Assembly (NCBI GenBank): GCA_013285465.1
Contig: CP053449.1
Location: forward strand, 2,132,735-2,196,734
Origin: Pseudomonadota bacterium
GTDB taxonomy: Bacteria > Pseudomonadota > Alphaproteobacteria > Micavibrionales > CSBR16-224
Reading direction: 5' to 3'
Length of the DNA: 64,000 nucleotides
The notes under the pieces: model-generated
Told to the model about the DNA's origin: nothing
The model's input: the letters and a program-made list of their open reading frames with translations, nothing else
Databases searched by the model: none
Translations under genes and position numbers: made by a program
Part shown: positions 56,271 to 64,000 of the stretch, one piece after another
Numbering within the stretch: the stretch's first letter is position 1
How the letters are laid out: each line of letters begins with the position of its first letter

Positions 56271-57329
56271 TTACTGTATGGCCAGCGCCTGATAGTAAAT
56301 ATAAGGCCCTTTGCGCCCGTTGCGGAAACAGGAAAATGCGCGTCCCGGCGTTGCATAGAACGTCGTTGCATTCGCCCCCGCACGAATGGCGGCGCGGTGA
56401 TCAAAGTCCAGCTTCACCTCCTGCACTGGTATTTCGGGATCAAGCCCCCATCCTTTGCGCATCTGACTGCAGATTGCAGGTTCCAGCCCTTCAAAATACA
56501 TGACCACCTCGCGGCCGCGCACAGCGGCATCACTGCCCAGACCGGAGACCAGAAAACCGTCCCGCGCATCAGAGACATCAAGAACTTTCCATGCCGCCAT
56601 ATATCTGCCCGTCCCCATAGGTTCCTCATAAATCATGCCGCCGCCTGCAGGAGAGAACAAAGCCGTTTCATCATCCTCCGCCGCTGCGGGATCAAAATTA
56701 ATGCGGGACAGCGCAACACCGTCAGCCTGAAGTTTTTCCACTCTTTTTCCGGCCTCGATTCCGAACTGGATCACTTGCGAGGCAATCATCAGATTGCGCT
56801 CATTTTCCTTGCTTCCCCCGTCACGTCCGGATTTAAAGACACCAAAAGACAAAGCTGCAAAAATCGTCAAACCGACCAAAAACAGTATCGCCATATTATG
56901 ATTGCTGAGTTCTTCCTGCTGCGGAGCTGCCGCAGTTGTTTTCTTCGGCGCTGTTTTTTTAGAAGAAACTTTCTTCGGCGCGGCTTTCTTTGCGGCGGCC
57001 TTTTTAGGAGCGGCTTTCTTCGGCGCAGCTTTCTTAGGCGCAGCTTTCTTAGGAGCAGCTTTCTGGGGCGCGGATTTCTTCGATGTTGCCGTTTTTTTAG
57101 AGACGGTTTTCTTCTTCACTGCCGCTTTCTTTACCGCAGACTTCTTCGGCACGGCTTTCTTTGCGGCGGCTTTCTTCGGCGCAGCTTTCTTTTCCGCCGG
57201 TTTCTTTACGGCAGCTTTTTTTGCCGCCGTCTTTTTCGGTGCAGCCGTCTTTGCAGCGGCGGATGTCTCTTTCGCAGCGTTTTTTGCGCTACTCTTTGTT
57301 TTTTTATTTTTATCTGAAACACTTGCCAT
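56271..57329 (-). CDS. Membrane protein with a histone-H1-like Lys/Ala/Pro tail
   Basis: Protein of 352 residues. The first 140 residues are almost only Lys, Ala, Pro, Ser and Thr with A-A-P-K-K-type repeats like the C-terminal tails of histone H1 and bacterial AlgP/HctB proteins. One membrane segment (about 147-166) follows, then a 185-residue C-terminal domain (N-L-M-I-A-S-Q-V-I-Q-F-G near 180, later a Gly-rich and two-Cys part) that resembles a pilin-like globular domain. With positive-inside topology the basic tail would be cytoplasmic and could bind DNA or other polyanions, with the C-terminal domain in the periplasm. Family not recognised. Confidence 0.8.
   Translation of the reverse strand: MASVSDKNKKTKSSAKNAAKETSAAAKTAAPKKTAAKKAAVKKPAEKKAAPKKAAAKKAVPKKSAVKKAAVKKKTVSKKTATSKKSAPQKAAPKKAAPKKAAPKKAAPKKAAAKKAAPKKVSSKKTAPKKTTAAAPQQEELSNHNMAILFLVGLTIFAALSFGVFKSGRDGGSKENERNLMIASQVIQFGIEAGKRVEKLQADGVALSRINFDPAAAEDDETALFSPAGGGMIYEEPMGTGRYMAAWKVLDVSDARDGFLVSGLGSDAAVRGREVVMYFEGLEPAICSQMRKGWGLDPEIPVQEVKLDFDHRAAIRAGANATTFYATPGRAFSCFRNGRKGPYIYYQALAIQ
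56975..57075 (-). repeat. 15-base tandem repeats coding for A-A-P-K-K
   Basis: Near-identical 15-base units (on the plus strand GGCGCAGCTTTCTTA and variants) repeated about six times within the Lys-rich part of the histone-tailed protein gene. Such repeats can change number by replication slippage without a frameshift. Confidence 0.75.
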
Positions 57330-57427
57330 GAATTTAAATCCCGATCTCTTGCCTATTGCGGTTTTCGTTTCCCCATTCTAAACAAGACCGCGCGGGATAA
57401 AACAGAAAACTTATTTTCATAATGTTA

Positions 57428-57456
57428 TTGCATGACTATGAAAAATATGATATACA
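57428..57456 (+). promoter_or_regulatory. Candidate promoter of the small helical protein gene
   Basis: TTGCAT (57428-57433) and TATACA (57451-57456) with a 17-base spacer, about 130 bases before the ATG at 57590. The surrounding intergenic stretch (57330-57589) otherwise shows nothing that I can name. Confidence 0.4.
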
Positions 57457-57589
57457 GGTACGGAGTTTTTAAAGCAGATGCAGATCAGCATTGTCATCAG
57501 CGCCTAAAACGGCTAAAAAGACACTGCATACCGGCATTTGTGAAAATATTTATTATCACCGCACCATATCTTTAAAGGGGGATGTGACC

Positions 57590-57994
57590 ATGGGATTGAA
57601 AGACATCTTGAAAAAAGCAAAAGACAGCGCAAAAAAAGCCGCAGACGATTTGAAAGATCCGGATAAAAAAGAGGAACTTGATATCGAGCGCACGCAAAAA
57701 GCCCTTGAAATGGCGCAGCGCGGCATGGCCGCCTATCAAAACGCCGCGGAAAAATTCGACGCCGCCAAGGAAAAAGCCGCAAAAAAACTGGAAGATCTTG
57801 AGCCCGTCGCCGAAGCGATTGACGAAAAAACCTCCAAAATCGTGAATGGCGGTAAAAAAGCCGTCAGCGGACTGGCTGACAAATGGAAAAAACTGCGCGG
57901 CGGTAAAAAACCGGCTGCCAATGAAGATACGCCGCCGCCCGCACAAAAAGACACAGGCAATAAAGGGCCGAAAACAAACGGCAACACGCCTTAA
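57590..57994 (+). CDS. Small Lys/Ala-rich helical protein, unknown function
   Basis: Soluble protein of 134 residues. Residues 1-90 are predicted long amphipathic helices rich in Lys, Ala, Asp and Glu (ILKKAKDSAKKAADDLKD at the start); a short Gly-rich break follows near 88-105, then a Pro/Lys/Asn tail. No signal peptide. It looks like a YtxH- or apolipoprotein-like helical protein, but no family is assigned. AAAGGGG precedes the ATG. It has its own candidate promoter and a terminator, and lies next to the histone-tailed protein on the other strand. Confidence 0.75.
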   Translation: MGLKDILKKAKDSAKKAADDLKDPDKKEELDIERTQKALEMAQRGMAAYQNAAEKFDAAKEKAAKKLEDLEPVAEAIDEKTSKIVNGGKKAVSGLADKWKKLRGGKKPAANEDTPPPAQKDTGNKGPKTNGNTP

Positions 57995-58013
57995 CGCAAA
58001 AAAGAATCGCTTT

Positions 58014-58052
58014 AAAAAAGCCCGTAGAACCTATGGTTTTCCGGGCTTTTTC
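58014..58052 (+). terminator. Rho-independent terminator after the helical protein gene
   Basis: AAAAAAGCCCG and CGGGCTTTTT form a 10-base stem around a 17-base loop, ending in TTTTTC. It lies 20 bases after the stop at 57994. Confidence 0.75.
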
Positions 58053-58071
58053 TTTGCCATAAGCGCAAAAC

Positions 58072-58080
58072 TTATCCACA
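58072..58080 (+). other. Single perfect DnaA box
   Basis: TTATCCACA matches the 9-base DnaA consensus exactly. It stands alone; no second box within several hundred bases was found by eye, so it is not evidence for an origin. Confidence 0.4.
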
Positions 58081-58235
58081 GGCGCGGCACCTATTGTGAA
58101 ATTTTATTGCTTTCAGGCATAAAAAATGTTCAAATTAATCTAGGACGTGAGTTCTTTACGTTCTTTTAACAAATCCTCTCCAATAATAACCCACCAAGCA
58201 AAAAAACAGCCGTTCAGGCGATCAATAGAGGAGTT

Positions 58236-59456
58236 ATGCCCGTGTCTTACGTTCGTAGAAGACCCAAAAGCGCTTTTTATGCAAAGAGCAAACCCCCGCA
58301 TATCGTACCGGTAACACCTGCCGGACGCGACAAGGACCCGCAAGGCGGTTTCGGTGACTGGACCCTGCGTGCGGGTGATAAAGGCCAGTATCTTGCCCGC
58401 CCCCCCGTCACCGTCAATTTCAAAGGGACACTGCCGGAATTCCGCAATGACTCGCGATTGAGCAAAGCCCGCAATGACTTCATTAAAAAAGCCATGGCCG
58501 ATGAAAAGGCCAGAAATGAAGCGGTTTTTGATCAGGCGCTGATGATTCTGTCACAAAGCCCGACAGGACGCGACCTGCTGGAACGTATGACCAAAGCAGG
58601 CTATGAGATCGTCTTTGATGACGGCCGCACGCGGTCGCTGGGCGCAGGCGGATTATGCGATCCCGCCAATAAAAAAATCATCCTCGGCTCCACCGATGAT
58701 CCGGAATATCTGGCATTGGTGCTGGGTCACGAGGCCGTGCATGCGGTACAATATACGACGAATAACATCTTCCCGAATTCGTCGCATACGCCGCAAACCG
58801 CCATTAAACTGTCTTTTGCGATCGAAGCCGATGCCTATGCCCAGCAAACGCAAATCGCGCTGGAACTGGCACATGGCGACCCCGCAGGCCCGAAAAGCCA
58901 ATGGACCATGGGCGGCCCGCTGGAACAAATGCGCAAACGTTTCAAAAACATCGTCGCCGCGGCGGAAAAAACCCTGACCAAAAAAGAAAATCTGACAAAT
59001 GGTGCGGCTGTCGCCGCCGCCTTTGAAGGGTTCTACGATAATATCGTGCTGCGCAGCTTTTATGAAGATGCGCATATGAACTGGTCGGAAAGCCTCGCGC
59101 CGCAAATCATGCGCAAACCGGAAGACCAGAAGCAGCATTTCTTCCGCGATCTGGCCTCTGACGATATCGCCAGCAATCTGAAACATAAAGGCGTGGCCTA
59201 TCTGAAACAGCATACGCCGCATATTGATTTCGGTGATGCGCGCCATTCCGGCCTGACGGATGAAACGCAGAAACGCGTCAACGGTTTCTATACCGGATTC
59301 CGCCCTGACGACCCGCAACCGAAGATGAAAACCTTCGGCGTGCATGTCAAGGATGCCGCGAAATGGATGTTCGGCCGCGATGCCGACACCAATGTCGTCA
59401 TCCTGAAAAACAACACCGTGGTGCGCAACAAAAAGCGCGGCGGCCCGAAAATCTGA
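58236..59456 (+). CDS. DUF6782-like putative zinc metallopeptidase
   Basis: Protein of 406 residues with no signal peptide. The zincin motif H-E-A-V-H lies in LALVLGHEAVHAVQYTTN near residue 170, with a downstream Glu (SFAIEADAYAQQTQIAL, about 200) placed to be the third zinc ligand. The N-terminal 60 residues are basic and Pro-rich; the C-terminal part is helical and ends in a basic stretch (R-N-K-K-R-G-G-P-K-I). Substrate unknown; such proteins have been seen in alphaproteobacteria with predatory or host-linked lifestyles, but this is inference. AGAGGAG precedes the ATG and a strong terminator follows. Confidence 0.8.
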   Translation: MPVSYVRRRPKSAFYAKSKPPHIVPVTPAGRDKDPQGGFGDWTLRAGDKGQYLARPPVTVNFKGTLPEFRNDSRLSKARNDFIKKAMADEKARNEAVFDQALMILSQSPTGRDLLERMTKAGYEIVFDDGRTRSLGAGGLCDPANKKIILGSTDDPEYLALVLGHEAVHAVQYTTNNIFPNSSHTPQTAIKLSFAIEADAYAQQTQIALELAHGDPAGPKSQWTMGGPLEQMRKRFKNIVAAAEKTLTKKENLTNGAAVAAAFEGFYDNIVLRSFYEDAHMNWSESLAPQIMRKPEDQKQHFFRDLASDDIASNLKHKGVAYLKQHTPHIDFGDARHSGLTDETQKRVNGFYTGFRPDDPQPKMKTFGVHVKDAAKWMFGRDADTNVVILKNNTVVRNKKRGGPKI

Positions 59457-59478
59457 TTTTTCGCTCTGACAAACTCAA

Positions 59479-59523
59479 GATGTTTCCCCGGCAAATCCGC
59501 CGGGGAAACATCCTCCTTTTTTT
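59479..59523 (+). terminator. Strong Rho-independent terminator
   Basis: A perfect 14-base stem (GATGTTTCCCCGGC, 59479-59492, with its complement at 59499-59512) around a 6-base loop, followed by TTTTTTT at 59517-59523. It ends the metallopeptidase transcript 60 bases before recF. Confidence 0.92.
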
Positions 59524-59582
59524 CCCGCCTAAAATCCGTCATAATACAGTCTCACAATACCGGGGTTTTGCCAGAGTTTCAT

Positions 59583-60818
59583 ATGACACAGGTAATTACA
59601 GATCTGCGCCTTTTCCGCTTTCGCTGCTATCACGATATCAGCCTGAAGCTGGATAACCGTGCCGTCGTCCTGACGGGGCCGAACGGCGCAGGCAAAACCA
59701 ATATTCTCGAAGCGCTCAGCTTCCTCAGCCCCGGCCGCGGATTGCGTCAGGCGGCACTGGACGAGGTGACGCAGAACAGCGCGACGCCCGGCAGTACATG
59801 GGCGGTATCCGCGATGCTGGACGGGATGCGCTACGGCAAAATACGGATCGGTACGGGGCTTGATCCCGCAAGCATCGCCAAAGGCGTGAAAAAGCGCATC
59901 GTCAAAATCGACGGCGATGCCCGCAAAGGGCAAAGCGGCTTGACGGAATATCTCTCCGTCGTCTGGGTCACGCCGCAAATGGACAGGCTGTTTCTCGACG
60001 GCAGCGCCCTGCGCCGCCGCTTTCTCGATCAGGTGATTTTCAATTTTGACGGCGCGCATCTGGGACGTTTGAACAAATACGAGAAAGCCCTGCGCGAGCG
60101 GTCGAGACTGCTGCGCGAACGCGGCGCGGACGGTGCCGATCCGGCATGGCTGTCTTCACTGGAAACCGTGATGGCCGAAGCGGCGCTGGCCATCGCCGCC
60201 GCAAGACTGATTACTGTTGAGCGGCTGCAAAAAGCCGCCATTGAAAACCATCTGCACACCGATATTTTCCCGCTGCCGGTCATCCGCATCGAAGGCTGGG
60301 TCGAACGCGCTTTGGAAAACGACCCCGCCCTGAAAGTGGAGGAGGATTTCAAAGAAATGCTGCGGCGCGGACGCCCGCGCGATGCCATGGTCGGCGGCGC
60401 GGAACACGGCACGCATCGCAGCGATTTCATGGTCTGGCACAAAGGCCATAATTTGCTGGCCGATCAATGCTCGACAGGCGAACAAAAAGGCCTGCTGATG
60501 GCCGTGACGCTGGCACATGCCCGCCTTGTCGCGGCAGAGCGCGGCTTCCCGCCGATTCTGCTGCTTGATGAAATGGCCGCGCATCTGGATGAACACCGCC
60601 GCAAAACATTATTTGAAATGGTGTTTTCCCTCGGCGGACAATGCTGGATGACCGGCACGGATAAAGAGCTTTTCGCACCGCTGAAAGGACAGGCGCAATT
60701 CCTTGATATTGAAAACGCCGCCGTGACCGCCTCGACCTCGCCCGCAACAGACAGATTCATTCCCGCAACAGAAAAGCAAGAAAAAGAAGAAGACGGTACA
60801 TGTCCACAGACGCGCTGA
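59583..60818 (+). CDS. recF: DNA replication and repair protein RecF
   Basis: ATPase of about 411 residues that loads RecA at single-strand gaps with RecO and RecR. Walker A G-P-N-G-A-G-K-T-N-I-L-E-A-L near residue 35; the ABC-like signature L-A-D-Q-C-S-T-G-E-Q-K near 300; Walker B P-I-L-L-L-D-E-M-A-A-H-L-D near 325. The ATG at 59583 is used; an in-frame TTG lies 15 bases upstream. In many genomes recF follows dnaA-dnaN and precedes gyrB; here none of these is nearby. Overlaps the next gene by 19 bases. Confidence 0.94.
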   Translation: MTQVITDLRLFRFRCYHDISLKLDNRAVVLTGPNGAGKTNILEALSFLSPGRGLRQAALDEVTQNSATPGSTWAVSAMLDGMRYGKIRIGTGLDPASIAKGVKKRIVKIDGDARKGQSGLTEYLSVVWVTPQMDRLFLDGSALRRRFLDQVIFNFDGAHLGRLNKYEKALRERSRLLRERGADGADPAWLSSLETVMAEAALAIAAARLITVERLQKAAIENHLHTDIFPLPVIRIEGWVERALENDPALKVEEDFKEMLRRGRPRDAMVGGAEHGTHRSDFMVWHKGHNLLADQCSTGEQKGLLMAVTLAHARLVAAERGFPPILLLDEMAAHLDEHRRKTLFEMVFSLGGQCWMTGTDKELFAPLKGQAQFLDIENAAVTASTSPATDRFIPATEKQEKEEDGTCPQTR

Positions 60819-61708
60819 TATGGGTCAGTTTTGCAGTTTTCGCCGGTGTTTTTTCCGGCGCCAATATGCTTATCAATCAATATTACAAAATTCCCGGCCT
60901 CTTGATGGTGCTGGGGTCGCGTTTGCTCAGCGTCGCCGTTATGCTGCCTTTCGCGCTCCTGATTGAATGGCCGACCGCACCCGTTTATTATCTCGCCGTT
61001 GCCGCAACGGGTGTTTTCGCGGGTTTCGGCGATATCCGCATGTATAACGTCACAGCAAGGCTGGGCGGCGGCGTTGTCTCCCGCCTGATTCCGCTGCTGG
61101 TGCCTGTGACATTCTTCAGCTGGTTTCTCTTTGCGCCCGCGCAATTGCAGGACTATCTCGCCGCGCCGGTGCAGTCTTTGCTGATTATCGCCGCGCTGGG
61201 CACCTGTGTTTATTTTGCCTCCCGCCTGCAAACCAGCTGCGCCGTCAGCCGCGAAGCGCTGAAACTGATGGCACCGACCATTCTCTGTTACGGGCTGAAC
61301 GGTGCCTTTGCCAAGCTGGCGCTGCAAAATGCCGATCTCCATGCCGGTGTTTACGGCTATATGATGATCCAGACCGTCATCGCCATCGGCTTTACCGGCG
61401 GCTATTACCTGTGGCAAAAGCAGCGCAAACACCCTGCCGAAATCATTACTTTCCGCAAACATATCGACAAACGCATCTGGCTGGCCTGCGGTCTGGCATC
61501 GTTTTTCTGGCTGTCGCATATGATTTTTAAAATTTACGCCTTCAGCTTTATTCACAACCCCGCCTATGTGAACGCCGTTGTGCTGCTGGCACCGCTTTGG
61601 GTGATTTTATTCTATAAGGCCGTCGGCCATAAGGAAAACGCCGATATCAAAGCCGGAATCGGCATTCTGGCAAGTATCATCGCACTGGTTCTGCTGACAG
61701 CAAGATAA
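60800..61708 (+). CDS. EamA/DMT-family transporter
   Basis: Integral membrane protein of 302 residues with about ten hydrophobic segments in two five-helix halves, as in drug/metabolite transporters of the EamA group (GVFSGANMLINQYYK in the first half, KIYAFSFIHNPAYVNAVVLLAP in the second). Substrate unknown. The start lies within the end of recF, so the two genes are co-transcribed, though without an evident functional link. Confidence 0.85.
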   Translation: MSTDALIWVSFAVFAGVFSGANMLINQYYKIPGLLMVLGSRLLSVAVMLPFALLIEWPTAPVYYLAVAATGVFAGFGDIRMYNVTARLGGGVVSRLIPLLVPVTFFSWFLFAPAQLQDYLAAPVQSLLIIAALGTCVYFASRLQTSCAVSREALKLMAPTILCYGLNGAFAKLALQNADLHAGVYGYMMIQTVIAIGFTGGYYLWQKQRKHPAEIITFRKHIDKRIWLACGLASFFWLSHMIFKIYAFSFIHNPAYVNAVVLLAPLWVILFYKAVGHKENADIKAGIGILASIIALVLLTAR

Positions 61709-61800
61709 GCGGCACAAAACGCGAAATTTTCTTGTTCGCAAGGGGGCGGACGTGCTAAAAATTTGGGATGGAAAAGAAACAAAAAACGAGGAAGAGTCCC

Positions 61801-62346
61801 GTGCGCTATAGAATTTTGACATTGTGCCTGATGCTGTGCCTGACACTGACCGCCTGTACGGAAGGCAGCGTGAAGCGGGAAGCCTCTTATCCCACGCGTT
61901 ACGATACCGGTGAGGACATCGTCTATAGCGATCAGAAGCGTGATACGATCTGGGGCGAAGGCTCCACATTCAGCGACAAGCTTTTCGGACGCGACAAACA
62001 GGATGACAGCGGCTCAGGTATCGGCGTCAACAGCTTCCTGTGGCGCGCCTCTCTGGATACGGTCTCCTTCATGCCGGTGCAAACCGCTGATCCTTTCGGC
62101 GGCGTTATTCTGACCGATTGGTATGAGAACCCGAACGTTCAAGGCGAACGTTTCAAGGTCAATGTCTATATCCTCGACCGCCAGCTCCGCTCTGACGGCG
62201 TCCGCGTTGCCGTTTTCAAACAGACCCGCGACAATGGCGGCACATGGCGTGATTCAGCTGTCGGTGACAAAACCGCACTACAGCTTGAAGACACGATTCT
62301 CACACGCGCCCGCGAGCTACGTGTCGCACAGCGCGCCAGCGAATAA
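61801..62346 (+). CDS. DUF3576 lipoprotein
   Basis: Lipoprotein of about 181 residues. The start region R-Y-R-I-L-T-L-C-L-M-L-C-L-T-L-T-A-C gives a short signal and lipobox. The mature domain (DTIWGEGSTFSDKLFG, then GVNSFLWRASLDTVSFMP and ADPFGGVILTDWYENP) is the DUF3576 family, which is usually encoded before leuS in Rhodospirillales-type genomes. A GTG at 61801 with GAGGAAG upstream is preferred; an ATG at 61768 would add 11 residues. Function is unknown; envelope maintenance is likely. Confidence 0.9.
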   Translation: MRYRILTLCLMLCLTLTACTEGSVKREASYPTRYDTGEDIVYSDQKRDTIWGEGSTFSDKLFGRDKQDDSGSGIGVNSFLWRASLDTVSFMPVQTADPFGGVILTDWYENPNVQGERFKVNVYILDRQLRSDGVRVAVFKQTRDNGGTWRDSAVGDKTALQLEDTILTRARELRVAQRASE

Positions 62347-62405
62347 GCAATATTTAAGGGCCTCTTTTTAAGCGCCCGCCTTAAAAAAACATGCAGGACT
62401 GAAAA

Positions 62406-64000
62406 ATGACGATGGAAGACCGTTATAATATCCGTGATACCGAACAGAAATGGCAAAAAATCTGGCGTGACAAAAAAAGTTTTGAAGTCACCGAAGACCC
62501 CGATAAGGAAAAATACTACGTTCTGGCCATGTTCCCCTATCCGTCAGGGCGTTTGCATATGGGGCATGTGCGCAATTATACGCTCAGCGATGTTGTCGCC
62601 CGCTATAAAAAAGCCGCAGGCTTTAACGTTCTGAACCCGATGGGCTGGGATGCTTTCGGTCTGCCGGCTGAAAATGCGGCGATTGAAAATAACGCCCATC
62701 CGCGCGTCTGGACGGAAAACAATATCAAAGCCATGCGCGAACAGTTGCAATCCATGGGTCTGGCGATCGACTGGTCGCGCGAAGTGGCGACCTGCACCCC
62801 CGAATATTACAAACATGAACAGAAAATGTTTCTGGATTTCATGGCAGCCGATCTGGCCTATCAAAAAGAAAGCTGGGTCAATTGGGACCCTGTCGAAAAC
62901 ACCGTTCTGGCGAATGAACAGGTGGTTGACGGCTGCGGCTGGCGCTCCGGCGTTCCGGTCGAACGCCGCAAACTGACGCAATGGTTTTTGAAAATCACCG
63001 ATTTCGCCGATGATCTGCTGGATGCCTTAAAAACGCTGGAAGGCTGGCCCGACCGTGTCCGCATCATGCAGGAAAACTGGATCGGCAAATCCAACGGCTT
63101 GCAAATGCGCTTCCATATTGTGGAACAGGATGCCCCGGCAGACTCGATTGAAATTTTTACCACCCGCCCCGACACGTTATTCGGTGCATCTTTCGTGGCA
63201 CTGTCACCCGACCACCCGCTGACAACGGCACTGGCGGAAAACAATAAAGCCGTTGCGGATTTCGTCACGGAATGCCACCGCCAAGGCACCAGCGAAGCGG
63301 CGCTGGAACAGGCGGAAAAACGCGGCATTGATACGGGGCTGACGGTGAAACACCCGTTTGAGGATAAAACCATCCCCGTCTATGTCGCCAATTTCGTGTT
63401 GATGGATTACGGCACGGGCGCGATTTTCGCCTGCCCCGCCCATGACCAGCGCGATCTGGATTTTGCCCGCAAATATGACCTGCCCGTCCTGCCCGTCGTC
63501 CTGCCCGAAGACACGGGTGCTGCAAACTTCACCATCGGCGATGAAGCCTATACCGGCGAGGGAAAATTATTCAATTCCGGTTTTATGGATGGGATGAGCG
63601 TCGAAGACGCCAAAAAAGCCGCCATCAGTAAAATCGAAAAAAGCGGCGACGGCAAAGGCACGGTGACATGGCGTCTGCGTGACTGGGGCGTCAGCCGCCA
63701 GCGTTACTGGGGCTGCCCGATTCCCGTTGTCCATTGCGATGATTGCGGTATTGTTCCCGTTCCCGAGGATCAGCTGCCCATTACCCTGCCCGAAGATGTC
63801 GATTTCAGCAAACCGGGCAACCCGATTGCCAATCACCCGACATGGAAACAGTGCAAATGCCCGGCCTGCGGCAAAGATGCGGAGCGCGAAACCGATACTT
63901 TCGATACCTTCTTTGAAAGCTCGTGGTATTACGCGCGTTATTGCGATGCGCAAAATGACAATGCGGCCTTTGACCGCGCCAAGGTCGATTACTGGTGTCC
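62406..64000 (+). CDS. leuS: Leucyl-tRNA synthetase, 5' part
   Basis: Class I synthetase, cut by the window edge after about 531 residues. The HIGH motif is present as [11 protein letters not shown] near residue 45, followed by the CP1 editing domain ([10 protein letters not shown] near 252). The C-terminal KMSKS part lies outside the window. CAGGA precedes the ATG. The neighbouring DUF3576 lipoprotein is a conserved upstream partner. Confidence 0.97.
   Translation, partial: MTMEDRYNIRDTEQKWQKIWRDKKSFEVTEDPDKEKYYVLAMFPYPSGRLHMGHVRNYTLSDVVARYKKAAGFNVLNPMGWDAFGLPAENAAIENNAHPRVWTENNIKAMREQLQSMGLAIDWSREVATCTPEYYKHEQKMFLDFMAADLAYQKESWVNWDPVENTVLANEQVVDGCGWRSGVPVERRKLTQWFLKITDFADDLLDALKTLEGWPDRVRIMQENWIGKSNGLQMRFHIVEQDAPADSIEIFTTRPDTLFGASFVALSPDHPLTTALAENNKAVADFVTECHRQGTSEAALEQAEKRGIDTGLTVKHPFEDKTIPVYVANFVLMDYGTGAIFACPAHDQRDLDFARKYDLPVLPVVLPEDTGAANFTIGDEAYTGEGKLFNSGFMDGMSVEDAKKAAISKIEKSGDGKGTVTWRLRDWGVSRQRYWGCPIPVVHCDDCGIVPVPEDQLPITLPEDVDFSKPGNPIANHPTWKQCKCPACGKDAERETDTFDTFFESSWYYARYCDAQNDNAAFDRAKVDYWC

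Noticed and set aside
58072-58080. Perfect DnaA box near recF, considered as part of a replication origin
   Set aside because: Only one box, no AT-rich unwinding region or dnaA/dnaN neighbour, so there is no basis for an origin call.

Overview
The window reads as a gene-dense chromosomal segment of a flagellated alphaproteobacterium. The main evidence is the alphaproteobacterial flagellar regulators FlaF, FlbT and FliX with a CheL-type FlgJ, a class I lysyl-tRNA synthetase, a SUF operon headed by an Rrf2 regulator, a K+-independent proton-pumping pyrophosphatase, and the pair DUF3576 lipoprotein-leuS. A DotI/IcmL-like protein, ankyrin proteins and large secreted proteins of unknown function fit a host- or prey-associated lineage (Micavibrio-like or another Rhodospirillales-related group). 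That placement is inference. No tRNA, rRNA, CRISPR array, transposase or phage gene was recognised.

Layout. 1-5.8 kb: end of a division and wall cluster (ftsL, ftsI, murE), then ybgC-tolQ and a DotI/IcmL-like gene. 5.8-16.8 kb: mutS, a BamE-like lipoprotein, a bactofilin, lysK, a frameshifted GNAT gene, an MscS channel, aroA, an L,D-transpeptidase and isovaleryl-CoA dehydrogenase. 16.8-20.8 kb: an AT-rich orphan, a TauE permease, an orphan TpsB transporter and a queuosine-salvage-like protein. 20.9-27.7 kb: flagellar genes (flgN, flgJ, flgI, fliX, flaF, flbT), interrupted by a TerB-like gene and an 800-residue secreted Cys/Pro-rich protein. 27.8-31.9 kb: lpoA, rsmI, yraN and a BON lipoprotein, as in the enterobacterial lpoA locus. 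31.9-35.6 kb: three tandem paralogous membrane proteins of unknown function. 35.7-42.6 kb: 5-oxoprolinase, a tiny Cys/His-rich secreted peptide and an ankyrin cluster. 42.7-49.4 kb: hppA, gyrA, coaD and a lytic transglycosylase. 49.5-55.9 kb: the SUF operon (rrf2-sufBCDS-sufT-iscA), its last gene flanked by two palindromic elements. 56-64 kb: rpmG, a membrane protein with a histone-H1-like tail, a small helical protein, a DUF6782 metallopeptidase, recF, a DMT permease, a DUF3576 lipoprotein and the 5' part of leuS.

How the genes relate. Envelope functions dominate: septal peptidoglycan synthesis (ftsL, ftsI, murE, lpoA, L,D-transpeptidase, bactofilin), outer-membrane upkeep (tolQ, ybgC, BamE-like and BON lipoproteins) and flagellar assembly. 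The parts least explained by known families are the triplicated membrane-protein array, the histone-tailed membrane protein, the large secreted protein and the ankyrin cluster with its similar C-terminal tails.
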